From: Ewingella americana ATCC 33852
GTDB taxonomy: Bacteria; Pseudomonadota; Gammaproteobacteria; Enterobacterales; Enterobacteriaceae
Assembly: GCF_000735345.1 (NCBI RefSeq)
Contig: NZ_JMPJ01000052.1
Span: forward strand, 1 to 64,000
DNA length: 64,000 nt
Direction of reading: 5' to 3'
The first letter of the stretch is position 1; every line of letters starts with the position of its first letter. The notes below the pieces were generated by a model. It saw nothing but the letters and a program-made list of their open reading frames with translations. It was not told the DNA's origin and searched no databases. Of this stretch, positions 30,616 to 40,160 are shown piece by piece. The position numbers and the translations under genes are program-made.

Positions 30616-31968
30616 ATGAAGATTGAACGTCCGCTATGGACACGCGGAATTCTGGTTTCTCCACAGCAATTTCAACAACAGGCCTCTCTGGAGGCCTGGA
30701 CTAACGAATGCATTGCGCAAATGGGCGTTTTGCATCCGTGGGGAGTGCTGCATGCCAGTTTCGAGCAAGACGCGCTGGCTCAGGGTCGCCTGAAGGCGGA
30801 ACGCTTACACCTTCGCTTTCAAGATGGCACCTTAGTGGACACCGACAGTGCCGATTTGCTGCCAGCAACATTAACTCTGGCCGCAAATTTGCCTGCTCAG
30901 GCCAACGAAGCGACCGTCTTGCTGGCCGTTCCGCAGACCTATGCCAATGGCGGCAACTGCCTGCAACCTGACGAACTTGCGGAGCGCCCGGTGCGGTATC
31001 GCCAAGCCTGGCGGGACGTGCAGAACCAGTTTGGCGACGATAAAAAGCAAATCGCCGTGATGACCCACGAGCTTTCTCTGCGTCTGAGCAGCCAAGAGAA
31101 CGGTAATTATCAGACCTGCCCTGTCGCCCTTCTGCGCCGTGACCAGCAAGGTCGCTGGACTCAGGACAAGAGCTTTATTCCGCCGTTGCTCAGCCTGCAA
31201 GCGAGCCACTGGTGCAGTGAGCAGCTGGAAATATTGATGGTGCAGCTTCGTGCGCGCTTACAACGGCTGATGGGGATGCGTCGCGAAAGCAACGCCCGCA
31301 TGGCCGACTTCGCCGTGGCCGACGTTTCCCTGTTCTGGCTGCTCAACGCCCTTAACAGTGCTGAACCCGTGCTGGGGAATTTCCAACGCTACCCGCAAGT
31401 TCACCCTGAACGTTTATATCAGGAGCTGGCAAGGCTGGCTGGTAGCTTGCTGACATTCTCTTTGGAGCATGACAGCACGGCAATCCCGGTTTATCAGCAC
31501 GATGATTTGACCGCCGTTTTCCCGCCGCTGTTTGCACTATTGAACATCTTGCTCGAAGCAAGCCTGCCGTCGCGTTTGGTTGCCGTTGAACTGGTCCATG
31601 AACCTCGATTCAACCAGTGGCGTGCTGACTTGCATGACCCACGGCTTCGTGAAGACGTGGATTTCTACCTCTCGGTTCGCTCCACGCTTTCGTCTGCCCA
31701 ATTGCAAACGCAGTTCCCGCAGCTGTGCAAAGTCGGCGCGCCTGATGATGTCGGCAACGTGGTCAACGTGGCACTGAGCGGCATCCCACTGCGAGCTCTG
31801 ACCCACGTGCCTGCTGCCATTCCACTGCGCCTCGAAAATCAATATTTCTCCCTTGATCTTAACCATCCGGCGGCGAAACAGATGATGGAAGCCGGTGCAT
31901 GCGTGTTCTATGTGCCAGGCACCTTAGGTGAGATCCAGCTTGAACTCTTTGCGGTGTTACGCGCATGA
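30616..31968 (+). CDS. tssK: T6SS baseplate subunit TssK
   Basis: TssK links the baseplate to the TssJLM membrane complex. The 450-residue protein begins MKIERPLWTRGILVSPQQFQQQ, typical of TssK, has the RRESNARMADFAVADVSLFWLLNALNSAEPVL helical region, and ends in the receptor-binding-like domain (QYFSLDLNHPAAKQMMEAGACVFYVPGTLGEIQLELFAVLRA). GGAGG five to ten bases upstream fixes ATG 30616; the longer frame back to TTG 30598 is not needed. Its end overlaps tssL by four bases (ATGA). Confidence 0.95.
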   Translation: MKIERPLWTRGILVSPQQFQQQASLEAWTNECIAQMGVLHPWGVLHASFEQDALAQGRLKAERLHLRFQDGTLVDTDSADLLPATLTLAANLPAQANEATVLLAVPQTYANGGNCLQPDELAERPVRYRQAWRDVQNQFGDDKKQIAVMTHELSLRLSSQENGNYQTCPVALLRRDQQGRWTQDKSFIPPLLSLQASHWCSEQLEILMVQLRARLQRLMGMRRESNARMADFAVADVSLFWLLNALNSAEPVLGNFQRYPQVHPERLYQELARLAGSLLTFSLEHDSTAIPVYQHDDLTAVFPPLFALLNILLEASLPSRLVAVELVHEPRFNQWRADLHDPRLREDVDFYLSVRSTLSSAQLQTQFPQLCKVGAPDDVGNVVNVALSGIPLRALTHVPAAIPLRLENQYFSLDLNHPAAKQMMEAGACVFYVPGTLGEIQLELFAVLRA

Positions 31969-32654
31969 ATCAATCCATAACAGTATCTACTCAACCCATG
32001 GATATCGATGCCCTGCTGGCCGATACCTGGCTGCAACTCATTAGCCTGCGGCAGGGAATGACCTGCGGCGAAGGCGAAGGTCGTATTTTTTGGCAGCGCT
32101 GCGTGGATGATATTAAGCATGTTCAGCAGGCGCTGAAGGCGGCCAACATCAGCGAGCAAAGCTGTCAGCACGTCATGTATGCCCAATGCGCGGTTCTCGA
32201 TGAGACGGTAAAAGGGCGCAACATCCACGACGATATCTATTTCGTATGGTGTGACTCTCCGCTTCAGGCGCATTTTTTCAAAACTCTGGATGCCGGGAGC
32301 CAGCTTTACGAGCGAGTCCGACAGGTGCTGCGTGAGCCAGCAGCAGATTTAACCGTTTTAATCTGTTTCCATCGCGTGCTGATGCTCGGCTTTAAAGGAG
32401 GATTAGGTCCAGAGGGAGGCGCCGAACGCCAACAGCTGGTCGATCAACTCTCTGCGCGAGTCCCCGCTTTTAACTCCGCGCCAGCCAATCCGGTGCTGGC
32501 TGTCGCTCCGTCACGCCATCGTGTTGGCGTGTGGCTGCGCTATTGGCCGTTACGCCTTGGTTTAGCCGCGCTGTTGGTGGCTATCCTCTGGTTGGGTCTT
32601 GACCACTGGCTGTCTGGGCTGCTGCCGACCTTGTTACCGGGGTCAGTGCAATGA
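31965..32654 (+). CDS. tssL: T6SS inner-membrane protein TssL (DotU family)
   Basis: TssL forms the membrane complex with TssM and TssJ. The 229-residue protein has the cytoplasmic hook-like DotU domain (DALLADTWLQLISLRQG, YAQCAVLDETV, LICFHRVLMLGFKGGLG). A single C-terminal membrane anchor (LRLGLAALLVAILWLGLDHWL, about residues 195-215) is followed by a short periplasmic tail. This short TssL lacks a peptidoglycan-binding domain; the next gene provides an OmpA domain separately. ATGA overlaps join it to tssK and to the next gene. Confidence 0.95.
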   Translation: MNQSITVSTQPMDIDALLADTWLQLISLRQGMTCGEGEGRIFWQRCVDDIKHVQQALKAANISEQSCQHVMYAQCAVLDETVKGRNIHDDIYFVWCDSPLQAHFFKTLDAGSQLYERVRQVLREPAADLTVLICFHRVLMLGFKGGLGPEGGAERQQLVDQLSARVPAFNSAPANPVLAVAPSRHRVGVWLRYWPLRLGLAALLVAILWLGLDHWLSGLLPTLLPGSVQ

Positions 32655-34363
32655 GTCAGATGTGGCAACGCGGTTTGTGGTTATGGGCTGGGATCTTAGC
32701 CGGGATTTTATGCCTGGTCTTTCTGCCCTTATCGCCAAAAGTTCGCTGGATAAGCTTTGCCGTGGTCGCGCTGATCTGTCTTTGCGGCTTATATCTGAGC
32801 GGGCGTAAATCCGAACGTGCAAACGACATCATAAACCTTGACGGCCTGCCGCCGGAGAACTATCGCCTGCCGGTAGTACTGGTGTGCGGTGACGCGCTGC
32901 CTGCGCTGTTTGGCGCTGATGCTATCCACCAGTCGGCGCAGGGCTGCTGGCTACGCGTCAATGATGTCACTGGCCTGCGTCAGTTCACTCAGCAGCTGTT
33001 AGTGCAGCGGCCTGAGTGGGCGCGCCAGCTGAGCGTAATGTTCTCCGTCAACCCGCAGCAACAGGCGGATGAACAAGCACTTTCCACGCATCTGTTTGAA
33101 CTTCGCTGGCAACTGGTACAGCTGCGCAGGGACAGCCACTGGCCGGTACCGCTGGTTCTCTACAGCACGGTGGCGAACAGCATGGTTAAATCGCCGGTTT
33201 GGCTGTCACAACAGCAGTCGCAGCCCTTTGCGGTCTGGCCTGTGGTCACTATGCCGGAAACACTCGGCGACTGGCAGCTTACGCCAGAAGGCGAGGAACA
33301 GTCCGTTCGCTTCAAGCAGGCCGTGATGTTCTTTAAGCACAACCAGTGGCTAAAAGAGCAGGTTTTACCGGCCTTCATTCAACGCAATGACGACGTGATT
33401 GGCGTTCAACCACAGCAAATTATTTTGCATCACGTCGCCAATTTACCAGAGCTGGTGGCAGATTCGCTTTGGCTGCGCTGGCTATCCTCCCTGACCGCGC
33501 TGAACGCGGTTGCGGGCTGGCAGCCGGACTCAGAAGCTGCAAAAACTGGCCTACAATTCCCGGACTTTCTCTTTTCCACCCTACCCTTGGGCTATGGCAA
33601 ATCTGCCTGTCAGCGCGTGCTGCGCCATGGTTTCACCCTCCTCGTGGTGGCAATCGCGGTGGCGCTGTGCTGTAGCGCGTGGCACAACCGGCAATTGCTG
33701 CATCGCGTGGCTTTCGACATCCGCCATTACGAAAGCATTGATATGCATGACTACGCGCCGAAGGCTAAAGCCGTGACGGTTCTGCGTGACGATGCCGCCC
33801 AGCTTGATGACTGGTTCCGCAACGGCGAGCCGCTTCGCCTCGGGTTAGGGCTGTACCAAGGCGAGCGCCTGCGCCTGCCTCTGTTCACCGCCATCAAAAA
33901 CTATCTGCCGCCACCGCCGCCTGCCGTGGTCACAGCCCCTAAAACAGTGCGTCTGGACGCCCTTTCACTGTTCGATACCGGCAAATATCAGCTCAAAGCT
34001 AACAGCACGAAACTGCTGGTGAATGCGCTGATTGGTATTAAAGCCAAGCCCGGCTGGCTCATCGTGGTGGCAGGACATACCGATATCACCGGCGACGCAC
34101 GCGCCAACCAAATCTTGTCACTTAAACGCGCTGAAGCCCTGCGTGACTGGATGCTCTCCACCAGCGATGTCTCGCCAACCTGCTTTGCAGTTCAGGGTTA
34201 CGGCGCGACCCGCCCGATTGCAACAAACGACACGGCAGAAGGCCGAGCAGCCAATCGCCGTGTCGAAATTAGTCTGGTGCCTCAGGCAAATGCGTGTCAG
34301 GCAACAGCATCTCAATCCGCCTCAGGATCTGAAGCGGCTACAACACCAAGCAAGGAGAACTAA
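32651..34363 (+). CDS. T6SS-associated OmpA-domain membrane protein (TagL-like)
   Basis: A 570-residue protein. Two hydrophobic segments lie at the N-terminus (LWLWAGILAGILCLVFL and WISFAVVALICLCGLYL), then a large cytoplasmic-type region, a third membrane segment (FTLLVVAIAVALCCSAW, about residues 325-341), and a C-terminal OmpA/MotB peptidoglycan-binding domain. The latter is marked by SLFDTGKYQLKANS, VVAGHTDITGDARANQILSLKRAEALRDWM and GYGATRPIATNDTAEGRAANRRVEI. It probably anchors the T6SS membrane complex to peptidoglycan, the role of TagL with TssL in other systems. It overlaps tssL by four bases and precedes hcp by three. Confidence 0.88.
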   Translation: MSQMWQRGLWLWAGILAGILCLVFLPLSPKVRWISFAVVALICLCGLYLSGRKSERANDIINLDGLPPENYRLPVVLVCGDALPALFGADAIHQSAQGCWLRVNDVTGLRQFTQQLLVQRPEWARQLSVMFSVNPQQQADEQALSTHLFELRWQLVQLRRDSHWPVPLVLYSTVANSMVKSPVWLSQQQSQPFAVWPVVTMPETLGDWQLTPEGEEQSVRFKQAVMFFKHNQWLKEQVLPAFIQRNDDVIGVQPQQIILHHVANLPELVADSLWLRWLSSLTALNAVAGWQPDSEAAKTGLQFPDFLFSTLPLGYGKSACQRVLRHGFTLLVVAIAVALCCSAWHNRQLLHRVAFDIRHYESIDMHDYAPKAKAVTVLRDDAAQLDDWFRNGEPLRLGLGLYQGERLRLPLFTAIKNYLPPPPPAVVTAPKTVRLDALSLFDTGKYQLKANSTKLLVNALIGIKAKPGWLIVVAGHTDITGDARANQILSLKRAEALRDWMLSTSDVSPTCFAVQGYGATRPIATNDTAEGRAANRRVEISLVPQANACQATASQSASGSEAATTPSKEN

Positions 34364-34366
34364 ATC

Positions 34367-34858
34367 ATGGCAATTCCCGTTTACTTATGGCTGAAAGACG
34401 ACGGCGGCGCGGACATTAAAGGTGCCGTTGATGTAAAAGATCGCGAAGGCAGCATCGAAGTCGTGGCTCAGGAGCATAACGTTTACATCCCTACCGACAA
34501 CAACACCGGCAAACTGACGGGGACCCGCATTCATACCCCGTTCTTGTTCACCAAGGAAATCGACTCCTCCAGCCCGTATCTCTACAAAGCGGTCACCACC
34601 GGTCAGACCCTCAAATCTGCCGAGTTCAAATGGTATCGCATCAACGATGCAGGTCAGGAAGTGGAGTACTTCAACACCAAGCTTGAGAACGTCAAGCTGG
34701 TTAAAGTCGCGCCAAAAATGCACGACATCAAAGACGCCTCTTTCGAGAAACACAACCACCTCGAAGAGATTGAGCTGCGTTACGAAAAAATCACTTGGAC
34801 TTACAAAGACGGCAACATCATTCATTCCGATTCTTGGAATGAACGTACCACCGCCTAG
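34367..34858 (+). CDS. hcp: T6SS tube protein Hcp (TssD)
   Basis: Hcp hexamers stack into the inner tube that is fired by the sheath. The 163-residue protein shows the Hcp core: AIPVYLWLKDDGGADIKGAVDVKDREGSIEV, GKLTGTRIHTPFLFTKEIDSSSPYLYKAVTTGQTL and EYFNTKLENVKLVKVAPKMHDI. The gene is followed immediately by an ERIC element and a stable hairpin, which may uncouple its high expression from clpV. Confidence 0.96.
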   Translation: MAIPVYLWLKDDGGADIKGAVDVKDREGSIEVVAQEHNVYIPTDNNTGKLTGTRIHTPFLFTKEIDSSSPYLYKAVTTGQTLKSAEFKWYRINDAGQEVEYFNTKLENVKLVKVAPKMHDIKDASFEKHNHLEEIELRYEKITWTYKDGNIIHSDSWNERTTA

Positions 34859-34983
34859 TTACCCGTCATTCTTCGCGCCGCTGGTGCGTTGGCTGCGTTT
34901 CCTCGCCCCGGTCACATAGTTATCTATGCCCCCGGGGGCTTGCGAACTTGCCGCCTTCCCGCGACACGAATTATTTAGGGTAA
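34859..34983 (+). repeat. ERIC element between hcp and clpV
   Basis: A complete ERIC/IRU element of about 125 bases begins at the first base after the hcp stop codon. It has the outer end TTACCCGTCATTCTTCG, the core GTGCGTTGGCTGCG, the central dyad around CGGTCACATAG...CTATGCCCCCGG, CTTGCCGCCTTCCCG, and the right end CGAATTATTTAGGGTAA. It is in the opposite orientation to the tandem copies before ychF and much less similar to them than they are to each other. Transcribed ERIC forms a long hairpin and can alter mRNA processing. Confidence 0.88.
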
Positions 34984-34990
34984 CGCCCCA

Positions 34991-35023
34991 AGCAGGCGGT
35001 TCGCCGTCTGCTGTTTGTAGTTT
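34991..35023 (+). terminator. UUCG-loop hairpin between hcp and clpV
   Basis: AGCAGGCGG (34991-34999) pairs with CCGTCTGCT (35004-35012) with a single G-U wobble around a TTCG tetraloop, followed by GTTTGTAGTTT. This is a strong terminator or processing hairpin. A second weaker pairing (AAACTGC with GCAGTTT) follows at about 35026-35056. Confidence 0.6.
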
Positions 35024-35155
35024 CCAAAACTGCTTATTGAGAGTCATTGGCAGTTTCGCAAACAACAAACAATTCGAACATCGACCTAATGGGCCTGGGT
35101 TCCTGCAAAGGAAGGCTATGGGCGGTAGCGTACCCAAAACACAAGGAATTTCAGC

Positions 35156-37807
35156 ATGGAACATCAGTCAGCCACCCTCCTTCGTCGCCTCAATCCTTTC
35201 TGCGCGCAGGCGCTGGAAGCCGCCGCTACGCTGTGCCAGACCCGCGCCCACGCTGAGATAACGCTTGAGCACTGGCTACTCAAATTACTGGAATTGGGCG
35301 AAGGCGACATTACCGTGCTGGCCCGCCGCTATGAGTGGGACATGGACAGCCTGTGGCAGAGCCTGCTGGCGCACCTCGACGCCCTGCCGCGCTCGGTACA
35401 TGCTCGCCCGGTGTTATCGGGCTCACTGATCGAGCTGATGCAGAGCGCATGGTTGAATGCCTCCCTGCAAGATGGCGATGATCGCATTCGCAGTATTCAC
35501 CTGCTTGAAGCCCTCAACGCACATCCTCATTTGCTGCGTTGCGACGGTGCTTGGCCACTATTTAGCCTGAGCACGGCGCATATTGCTCGCCTCAAGCCGT
35601 TGCTGAACGTTCAGTCCGACGAGCGCCCTGAGCTGCAACAGCAGGCCAGCCTTGCTACCCCAGCTACGTCGCTGAATGAGCCATCCACGCAGCCCAACAC
35701 TAATCCACTTACCGGTCAGTCATTGAGTGAAGCACTACAGGCTGCGCTGGATAAATTCACGCTGGACGTAACGGCTAAAGCCAAAGCTGGACAGATTGAC
35801 CCGATCTTTGGACGTGATACCGAAATCCGCCAGATGGTCGACATCCTCTCGCGCCGCCGTAAAAACAACCCGATTCTGGTGGGCGAGCCCGGCGTCGGAA
35901 AAACGGCCTTAGTCGAAGGCCTCGCGTTACGCATCAGTGAAGGCAACGTGCCGGACAGCCTGAAAACGGTCAGTCTGCGCACCCTAGATCTCGGCCTACT
36001 TCAGGCCGGTGCCGGCGTGAAAGGCGAGTTCGAGCAGCGTTTGAAGAACGTCATCGAAGCCGTTCAGCAGTCGCCGACACCCGTGTTGCTGTTTATCGAT
36101 GAAGCGCACACCATCATCGGCGCAGGCAATCAGGCCGGAGGCGCCGACGCCGCCAACCTGCTCAAACCGGCGCTGGCCCGTGGTGAGCTGCGCACCATCG
36201 CGGCCACCACGTGGAGCGAATACAAGCAGTACTTTGAACGGGACGCTGCGCTGGAACGTCGCTTCCAGATGGTAAAAGTTGACGAGCCGGATGACGAGAT
36301 GGCCTGTCTGATGCTGCGCGGCCTAAAATCGCGCTACGCCCAGCACCACGGCGTGCATATTACGGATGACGCGGTCAAAGCTGCCGTCAGCCTGTCGCGC
36401 CGCTACATCACCGGCCGCCAATTGCCGGATAAAGCCGTGGACCTGCTTGATACCGCCTCTGCCCGCGTGCGTATGAGCCTCGATACCCTGCCAGAAGACC
36501 TGACCCGCCTGAAAGCACAAATCAGCGCGCTGGAGATGGAAGAACAGGCGCTGCTGGAAGATATTGCGCTGGGAACCCATACCCACGGTGACCGTCTGGA
36601 GAAAATGGGTCAGCAGGACGCTGAACTGGCCGCGCAACTCGCCGTATTTGAAACTCAGTATTACGCTGAAAAAGTGCTAACCCAGCAACTGCTGGACGCT
36701 CGCCAAGATATCAGCCGTCAGGAAGAGACGGTTACGCTGCATAAGCAACTGAGTCATTTGCAGGGAAACTGCCCTTTGCTAAGCCTTGACGTGGACGTAC
36801 GCACCGTCGCCACGGTCATTGCTGACTGGACCGGCGTGCCGCTGAGCAGCCTGCTAAAAGACGAACAGGCCGACCTGCTGCAGTTGGAAAACCATCTCGC
36901 CACGCGCGTGGTCGGTCAAGATGTCGCACTGGTGGATATGGCCCAGCGCCTGCGCGCCGCCAAAACAGGCCTGACATCTGAAAACGGCCCGCTCGGCGTC
37001 TTTCTGCTGGTAGGCCCAAGCGGCGTAGGTAAAACCGAGACCGCGCTGGTGTTGGCTGACACTCTATTTGGCGGTGAAAAGTCACTGATCACCATCAACA
37101 TGTCCGAGTATCAGGAGGCCCACACCGTTTCCCAGCTCAAAGGGTCACCTCCGGGCTACGTGGGCTACGGCCAGGGCGGTATTTTGACCGAGGCCGTGCG
37201 CAAACGCCCGTACAGCGTGGTGCTGCTCGACGAGGTGGAAAAGGCCCATCGCGACGTGATTAACCTGTTCTATCAGGTCTTTGATCGCGGCTTTATGCGC
37301 GACGGCGAAGGCCGCGAGATTGATTTTCGCAACAGCGTTATCTTAATGACCGCCAACCTCGGCAGTGACCACCTGATGCAACTGCTGGATGAACAGCCGC
37401 AAGCCACCCATGGCGAGTTGCACGAGCTGCTGCGCCCTATCCTGCGCGACCACTTCCAGCCTGCACTTTTGGCCCGTTTCCAAACGCTGATTTATCGCCC
37501 GCTGGATGCCCAAGCGTTAAGAAAAATCGTCGAGATGAAACTGGCTCAGGTGGCAAAACGCCTTAACAGACATTACGGCCTTGAATGCATCATCCAAGAG
37601 AGTCTTTACGACCAGTTGGTCGCCGCCTGTCTACTGCCAGACACCGGCGCGCGCAACATCGACAGCTTGCTCAACCAACAAATTCTGCCAGTGCTGAGTC
37701 AACAGCTTCTCAGCCGGATGAGCGATCAACAGCGCACAACCTTGCTGACGCTGGGCTGGGATAATGATGAAGGGATTTTGTTGGAGTTTGAAGGGGAACA
37801 GAGATGA
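35156..37807 (+). CDS. clpV: T6SS AAA+ ATPase ClpV (TssH)
   Basis: ClpV disassembles contracted TssBC sheaths so the parts can be reused. The 883-residue protein has an N-terminal Clp_N-type domain of about 160 residues that binds the TssC N-terminus. A first AAA+ module follows (Walker A GEPGVGKT near residue 243, Walker B LLFIDEAHTIIGAG), then a coiled-coil middle domain, a second AAA+ module (Walker A GPSGVGKT near 620, LLDEVEKAH) and a ClpB D2-small domain. AAGGA eight bases upstream supports the ATG at 35156. The stop overlaps vgrG in an ATGA. Confidence 0.96.
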   Translation: MEHQSATLLRRLNPFCAQALEAAATLCQTRAHAEITLEHWLLKLLELGEGDITVLARRYEWDMDSLWQSLLAHLDALPRSVHARPVLSGSLIELMQSAWLNASLQDGDDRIRSIHLLEALNAHPHLLRCDGAWPLFSLSTAHIARLKPLLNVQSDERPELQQQASLATPATSLNEPSTQPNTNPLTGQSLSEALQAALDKFTLDVTAKAKAGQIDPIFGRDTEIRQMVDILSRRRKNNPILVGEPGVGKTALVEGLALRISEGNVPDSLKTVSLRTLDLGLLQAGAGVKGEFEQRLKNVIEAVQQSPTPVLLFIDEAHTIIGAGNQAGGADAANLLKPALARGELRTIAATTWSEYKQYFERDAALERRFQMVKVDEPDDEMACLMLRGLKSRYAQHHGVHITDDAVKAAVSLSRRYITGRQLPDKAVDLLDTASARVRMSLDTLPEDLTRLKAQISALEMEEQALLEDIALGTHTHGDRLEKMGQQDAELAAQLAVFETQYYAEKVLTQQLLDARQDISRQEETVTLHKQLSHLQGNCPLLSLDVDVRTVATVIADWTGVPLSSLLKDEQADLLQLENHLATRVVGQDVALVDMAQRLRAAKTGLTSENGPLGVFLLVGPSGVGKTETALVLADTLFGGEKSLITINMSEYQEAHTVSQLKGSPPGYVGYGQGGILTEAVRKRPYSVVLLDEVEKAHRDVINLFYQVFDRGFMRDGEGREIDFRNSVILMTANLGSDHLMQLLDEQPQATHGELHELLRPILRDHFQPALLARFQTLIYRPLDAQALRKIVEMKLAQVAKRLNRHYGLECIIQESLYDQLVAACLLPDTGARNIDSLLNQQILPVLSQQLLSRMSDQQRTTLLTLGWDNDEGILLEFEGEQR

Positions 37808-40146
37808 GTACTGCGTCTAAGTCATTCTTTTTCGACCACAGCCACCACAAGCTCGCCGTGCGCGACTGCGACACGCCGATTGACGTGGAAGGTTTTGTCG
37901 GCAACGAGAGCCTGAGCCTGCCGTTCAGCTATGACATCACTTTTGCCAGCAGCGACCGGAACATTGACCCAACCACCCTGCTGCTGAAGGACGCCTCGCT
38001 GACCCTGCAAGCGCCAGTGGAGGAAGCCTTTGGCGTACCCTTGCCGCTGCGGGTAATTCAGGGCGTGGTCACCGGCTTTAAGCGTCTCTCCAGCTCGCGC
38101 GACGAGAGCCGCTATGCCCTCTGCCTGCAGCCGAGGCTGGCCCTGCTGTCACGCAGCCACCAGAACCGCATTTATCAGGATATCTCCGTGCCCGGCATCG
38201 TCGAGAAAATCCTGCGCGAGCGCCACGCCATGCGCGGGCAGGACTTCGTCTTCACGCTGGTAAAAGAGTATCCGCGCCGCGAACAGGTGATGCAGTATGG
38301 CGAAGACGACCTGACCTTTATCTCCCGCCTGCTGGCCGAGGTGGGTATCTGGTTCCGCTTCACCGCCGACCCCAAGCTCAACATCGACGTGGTGGAGTTT
38401 TATGACGACCAGCGCCACTACGCGACCGGCCCGACCCTGCACGCCGTGCCGCCGTCCGGCATGCACGACGTCGGCGTTGAGTCGGCGTGGGACTTAGCCA
38501 GCGCCTATCAGGTGGTGGAAAAATCCGTCAGCACCGGGGATTACAACTACCGCACCGCCAACGCTGACCTGACCTCATCGGCGGACGTCACCCGCGGCGA
38601 TAACACCACCTACGGCGAGGCTTACCACTACGCCGACAATTATCTGGCGGCGGGCAGTGAAGGCCGTGACCCCGAGCCGGAGAGCGGCGCGTTCTACGCC
38701 CGCCTGCGCCACGAGCGCTACCTTAACCAGCAGGCGCGGTTCTCCGGCGTCGCCAACGCCGCTGCCCTGACGCCGGGTCAGGAGCTAAAGGTCATCGGTA
38801 ATAATATCCCGACCCCGTTCGCCAAAGGCGTGATAGTGACTAACACCCGCAGCAGCGCCGCGCGGGATAAAAATTTTCAGGTGGCGTTTGAGGCCATTCC
38901 TTACTCGGAAGATTACTGCTTCCGCCCGACGCCGGTTAGCAAGCCGGTGATGGCCGGCACCCTGCCCGCCCGCGTCACCAGCACCACGACCAACGACACC
39001 TACGGGCATATCGACAAGGACGGGCGGTATCGCGTCAACATGCTGTTCGACCGCGACGGCTGGGAGCAAGGTTACGAGAGCCTGTGGGTCCGCCAGGCGC
39101 GGCCTTACGCCGGTGACACCTACGGCATGCACCTGCCGCTGTTGGCGGGCACCGAGGTGGCTATCGCCTTTGAACATGGCAACCCCGACCGCCCCTATAT
39201 CGCGCACGTGCTGCACGACTCGGCGCACGGCGACCACGTCACCATTCGCAACTACCGCCGCAACGTGCTGCGCACGCCGTCCAATAACAAGCTGCGCCTC
39301 GACGACGAGCGCGGCAAGGAGCACATCAAGCTCAGCACCGAGTACGGCGGCAAAAGCCAGCTCAACCTCGGCCATCTGGTCGACGCCGACAAGCAGCCGC
39401 GCGGCGAAGGCTTTGAGCTGCGCACCGACAGCTTCGGCGCCATCAGAGCCGAGAAAGGCATCTTCATCAGCGCCGACGGGCAGGCAAAGGCGCAGGGGAA
39501 GGTACTGGAGATGCAGCCAGCGATGGATTTGCTGAACAGTGCGCACGAGCAGATGAACTCAATTTCGTCTGATGCTCAGGCCTCAACGGCCAACCCTTCT
39601 GACCTGCAGGCTCAAATCAACCTCTTGCAGCAAAACCTTAAAGAGTTAAAACAAGCCGTTCTTTTGCTAAGTGCGCCAAAAGGCATTGCCCTGAGCAGCG
39701 GCGAGCACCTGCAAATCAGCGCAAGCGATAATCTGATTGCCACTGCGGGTAAGAATGCCGACGTCAGCGCCGCCAAGAACTTCTTTCTCGGCGTAGGCAA
39801 CACTCTGAGTATCTTTGTCAGAAAACTGGGAATGAAATTAATTGCCAATCAGGGACCTATTACCGTTCAGGCGCAGAATGACCTAATCGAACTGCTGGCC
39901 CGTAAGGCAATCACTATCACCAGCACCGAGGATGAAATTAAGATCACGGCGAAGAAAAGGATAACGCTGAATGCTGGCGGGAGTTATATCCGCATTGATG
40001 AAAATAGTATCGAGTCAGGAACGGCTGGGGAGTATTTGACTAAGGCTGGGCATTATGGGCGGTTGGAGAAGGCAAATATCCCAGAAGATTTCCCGAGTGT
40101 TGCTCCGGAAACTACAGAACCTGCCAGTCATTTCACTTTTTCCTGA
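37804..40146 (+). CDS. vgrG: T6SS spike protein VgrG (TssI)
   Basis: VgrG trimers form the spike on the Hcp tube. The 780-residue protein has the gp27-like head (VEGFVGNESLSLPFSYDITFAS, GIVEKILRERHAMRGQDFVF, EQVMQYGEDDLTFISRLLAEVGIWFRF), the gp5 OB-fold with VWVRQARPYAGDTYGMHLPLLAGTEV near residues 425-450, and NPDRPYIAHVLHDSAHGD. A repetitive DUF2345-type beta-prism follows at about 620-740 (LLARKAITITSTEDEIKITAKKRITLNAGGSYIRI). No catalytic extension is evident. Composition falls from GC-rich to ordinary after about 39,490, and the last 220 codons probably form the exchangeable tail that carries the downstream effector. AAGGAG leads straight into that effector gene. Confidence 0.95.
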   Translation: MSTASKSFFFDHSHHKLAVRDCDTPIDVEGFVGNESLSLPFSYDITFASSDRNIDPTTLLLKDASLTLQAPVEEAFGVPLPLRVIQGVVTGFKRLSSSRDESRYALCLQPRLALLSRSHQNRIYQDISVPGIVEKILRERHAMRGQDFVFTLVKEYPRREQVMQYGEDDLTFISRLLAEVGIWFRFTADPKLNIDVVEFYDDQRHYATGPTLHAVPPSGMHDVGVESAWDLASAYQVVEKSVSTGDYNYRTANADLTSSADVTRGDNTTYGEAYHYADNYLAAGSEGRDPEPESGAFYARLRHERYLNQQARFSGVANAAALTPGQELKVIGNNIPTPFAKGVIVTNTRSSAARDKNFQVAFEAIPYSEDYCFRPTPVSKPVMAGTLPARVTSTTTNDTYGHIDKDGRYRVNMLFDRDGWEQGYESLWVRQARPYAGDTYGMHLPLLAGTEVAIAFEHGNPDRPYIAHVLHDSAHGDHVTIRNYRRNVLRTPSNNKLRLDDERGKEHIKLSTEYGGKSQLNLGHLVDADKQPRGEGFELRTDSFGAIRAEKGIFISADGQAKAQGKVLEMQPAMDLLNSAHEQMNSISSDAQASTANPSDLQAQINLLQQNLKELKQAVLLLSAPKGIALSSGEHLQISASDNLIATAGKNADVSAAKNFFLGVGNTLSIFVRKLGMKLIANQGPITVQAQNDLIELLARKAITITSTEDEIKITAKKRITLNAGGSYIRIDENSIESGTAGEYLTKAGHYGRLEKANIPEDFPSVAPETTEPASHFTFS

Positions 40147-40160
40147 CAAGGAGTCACAAC

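Noticed and set aside
38785-39546. Long minus-strand open frame (253 codons) opposite vgrG
   Set aside because: Antisense frame produced by the GC-rich codon use of vgrG; no protein features and no independent promoter evidence.
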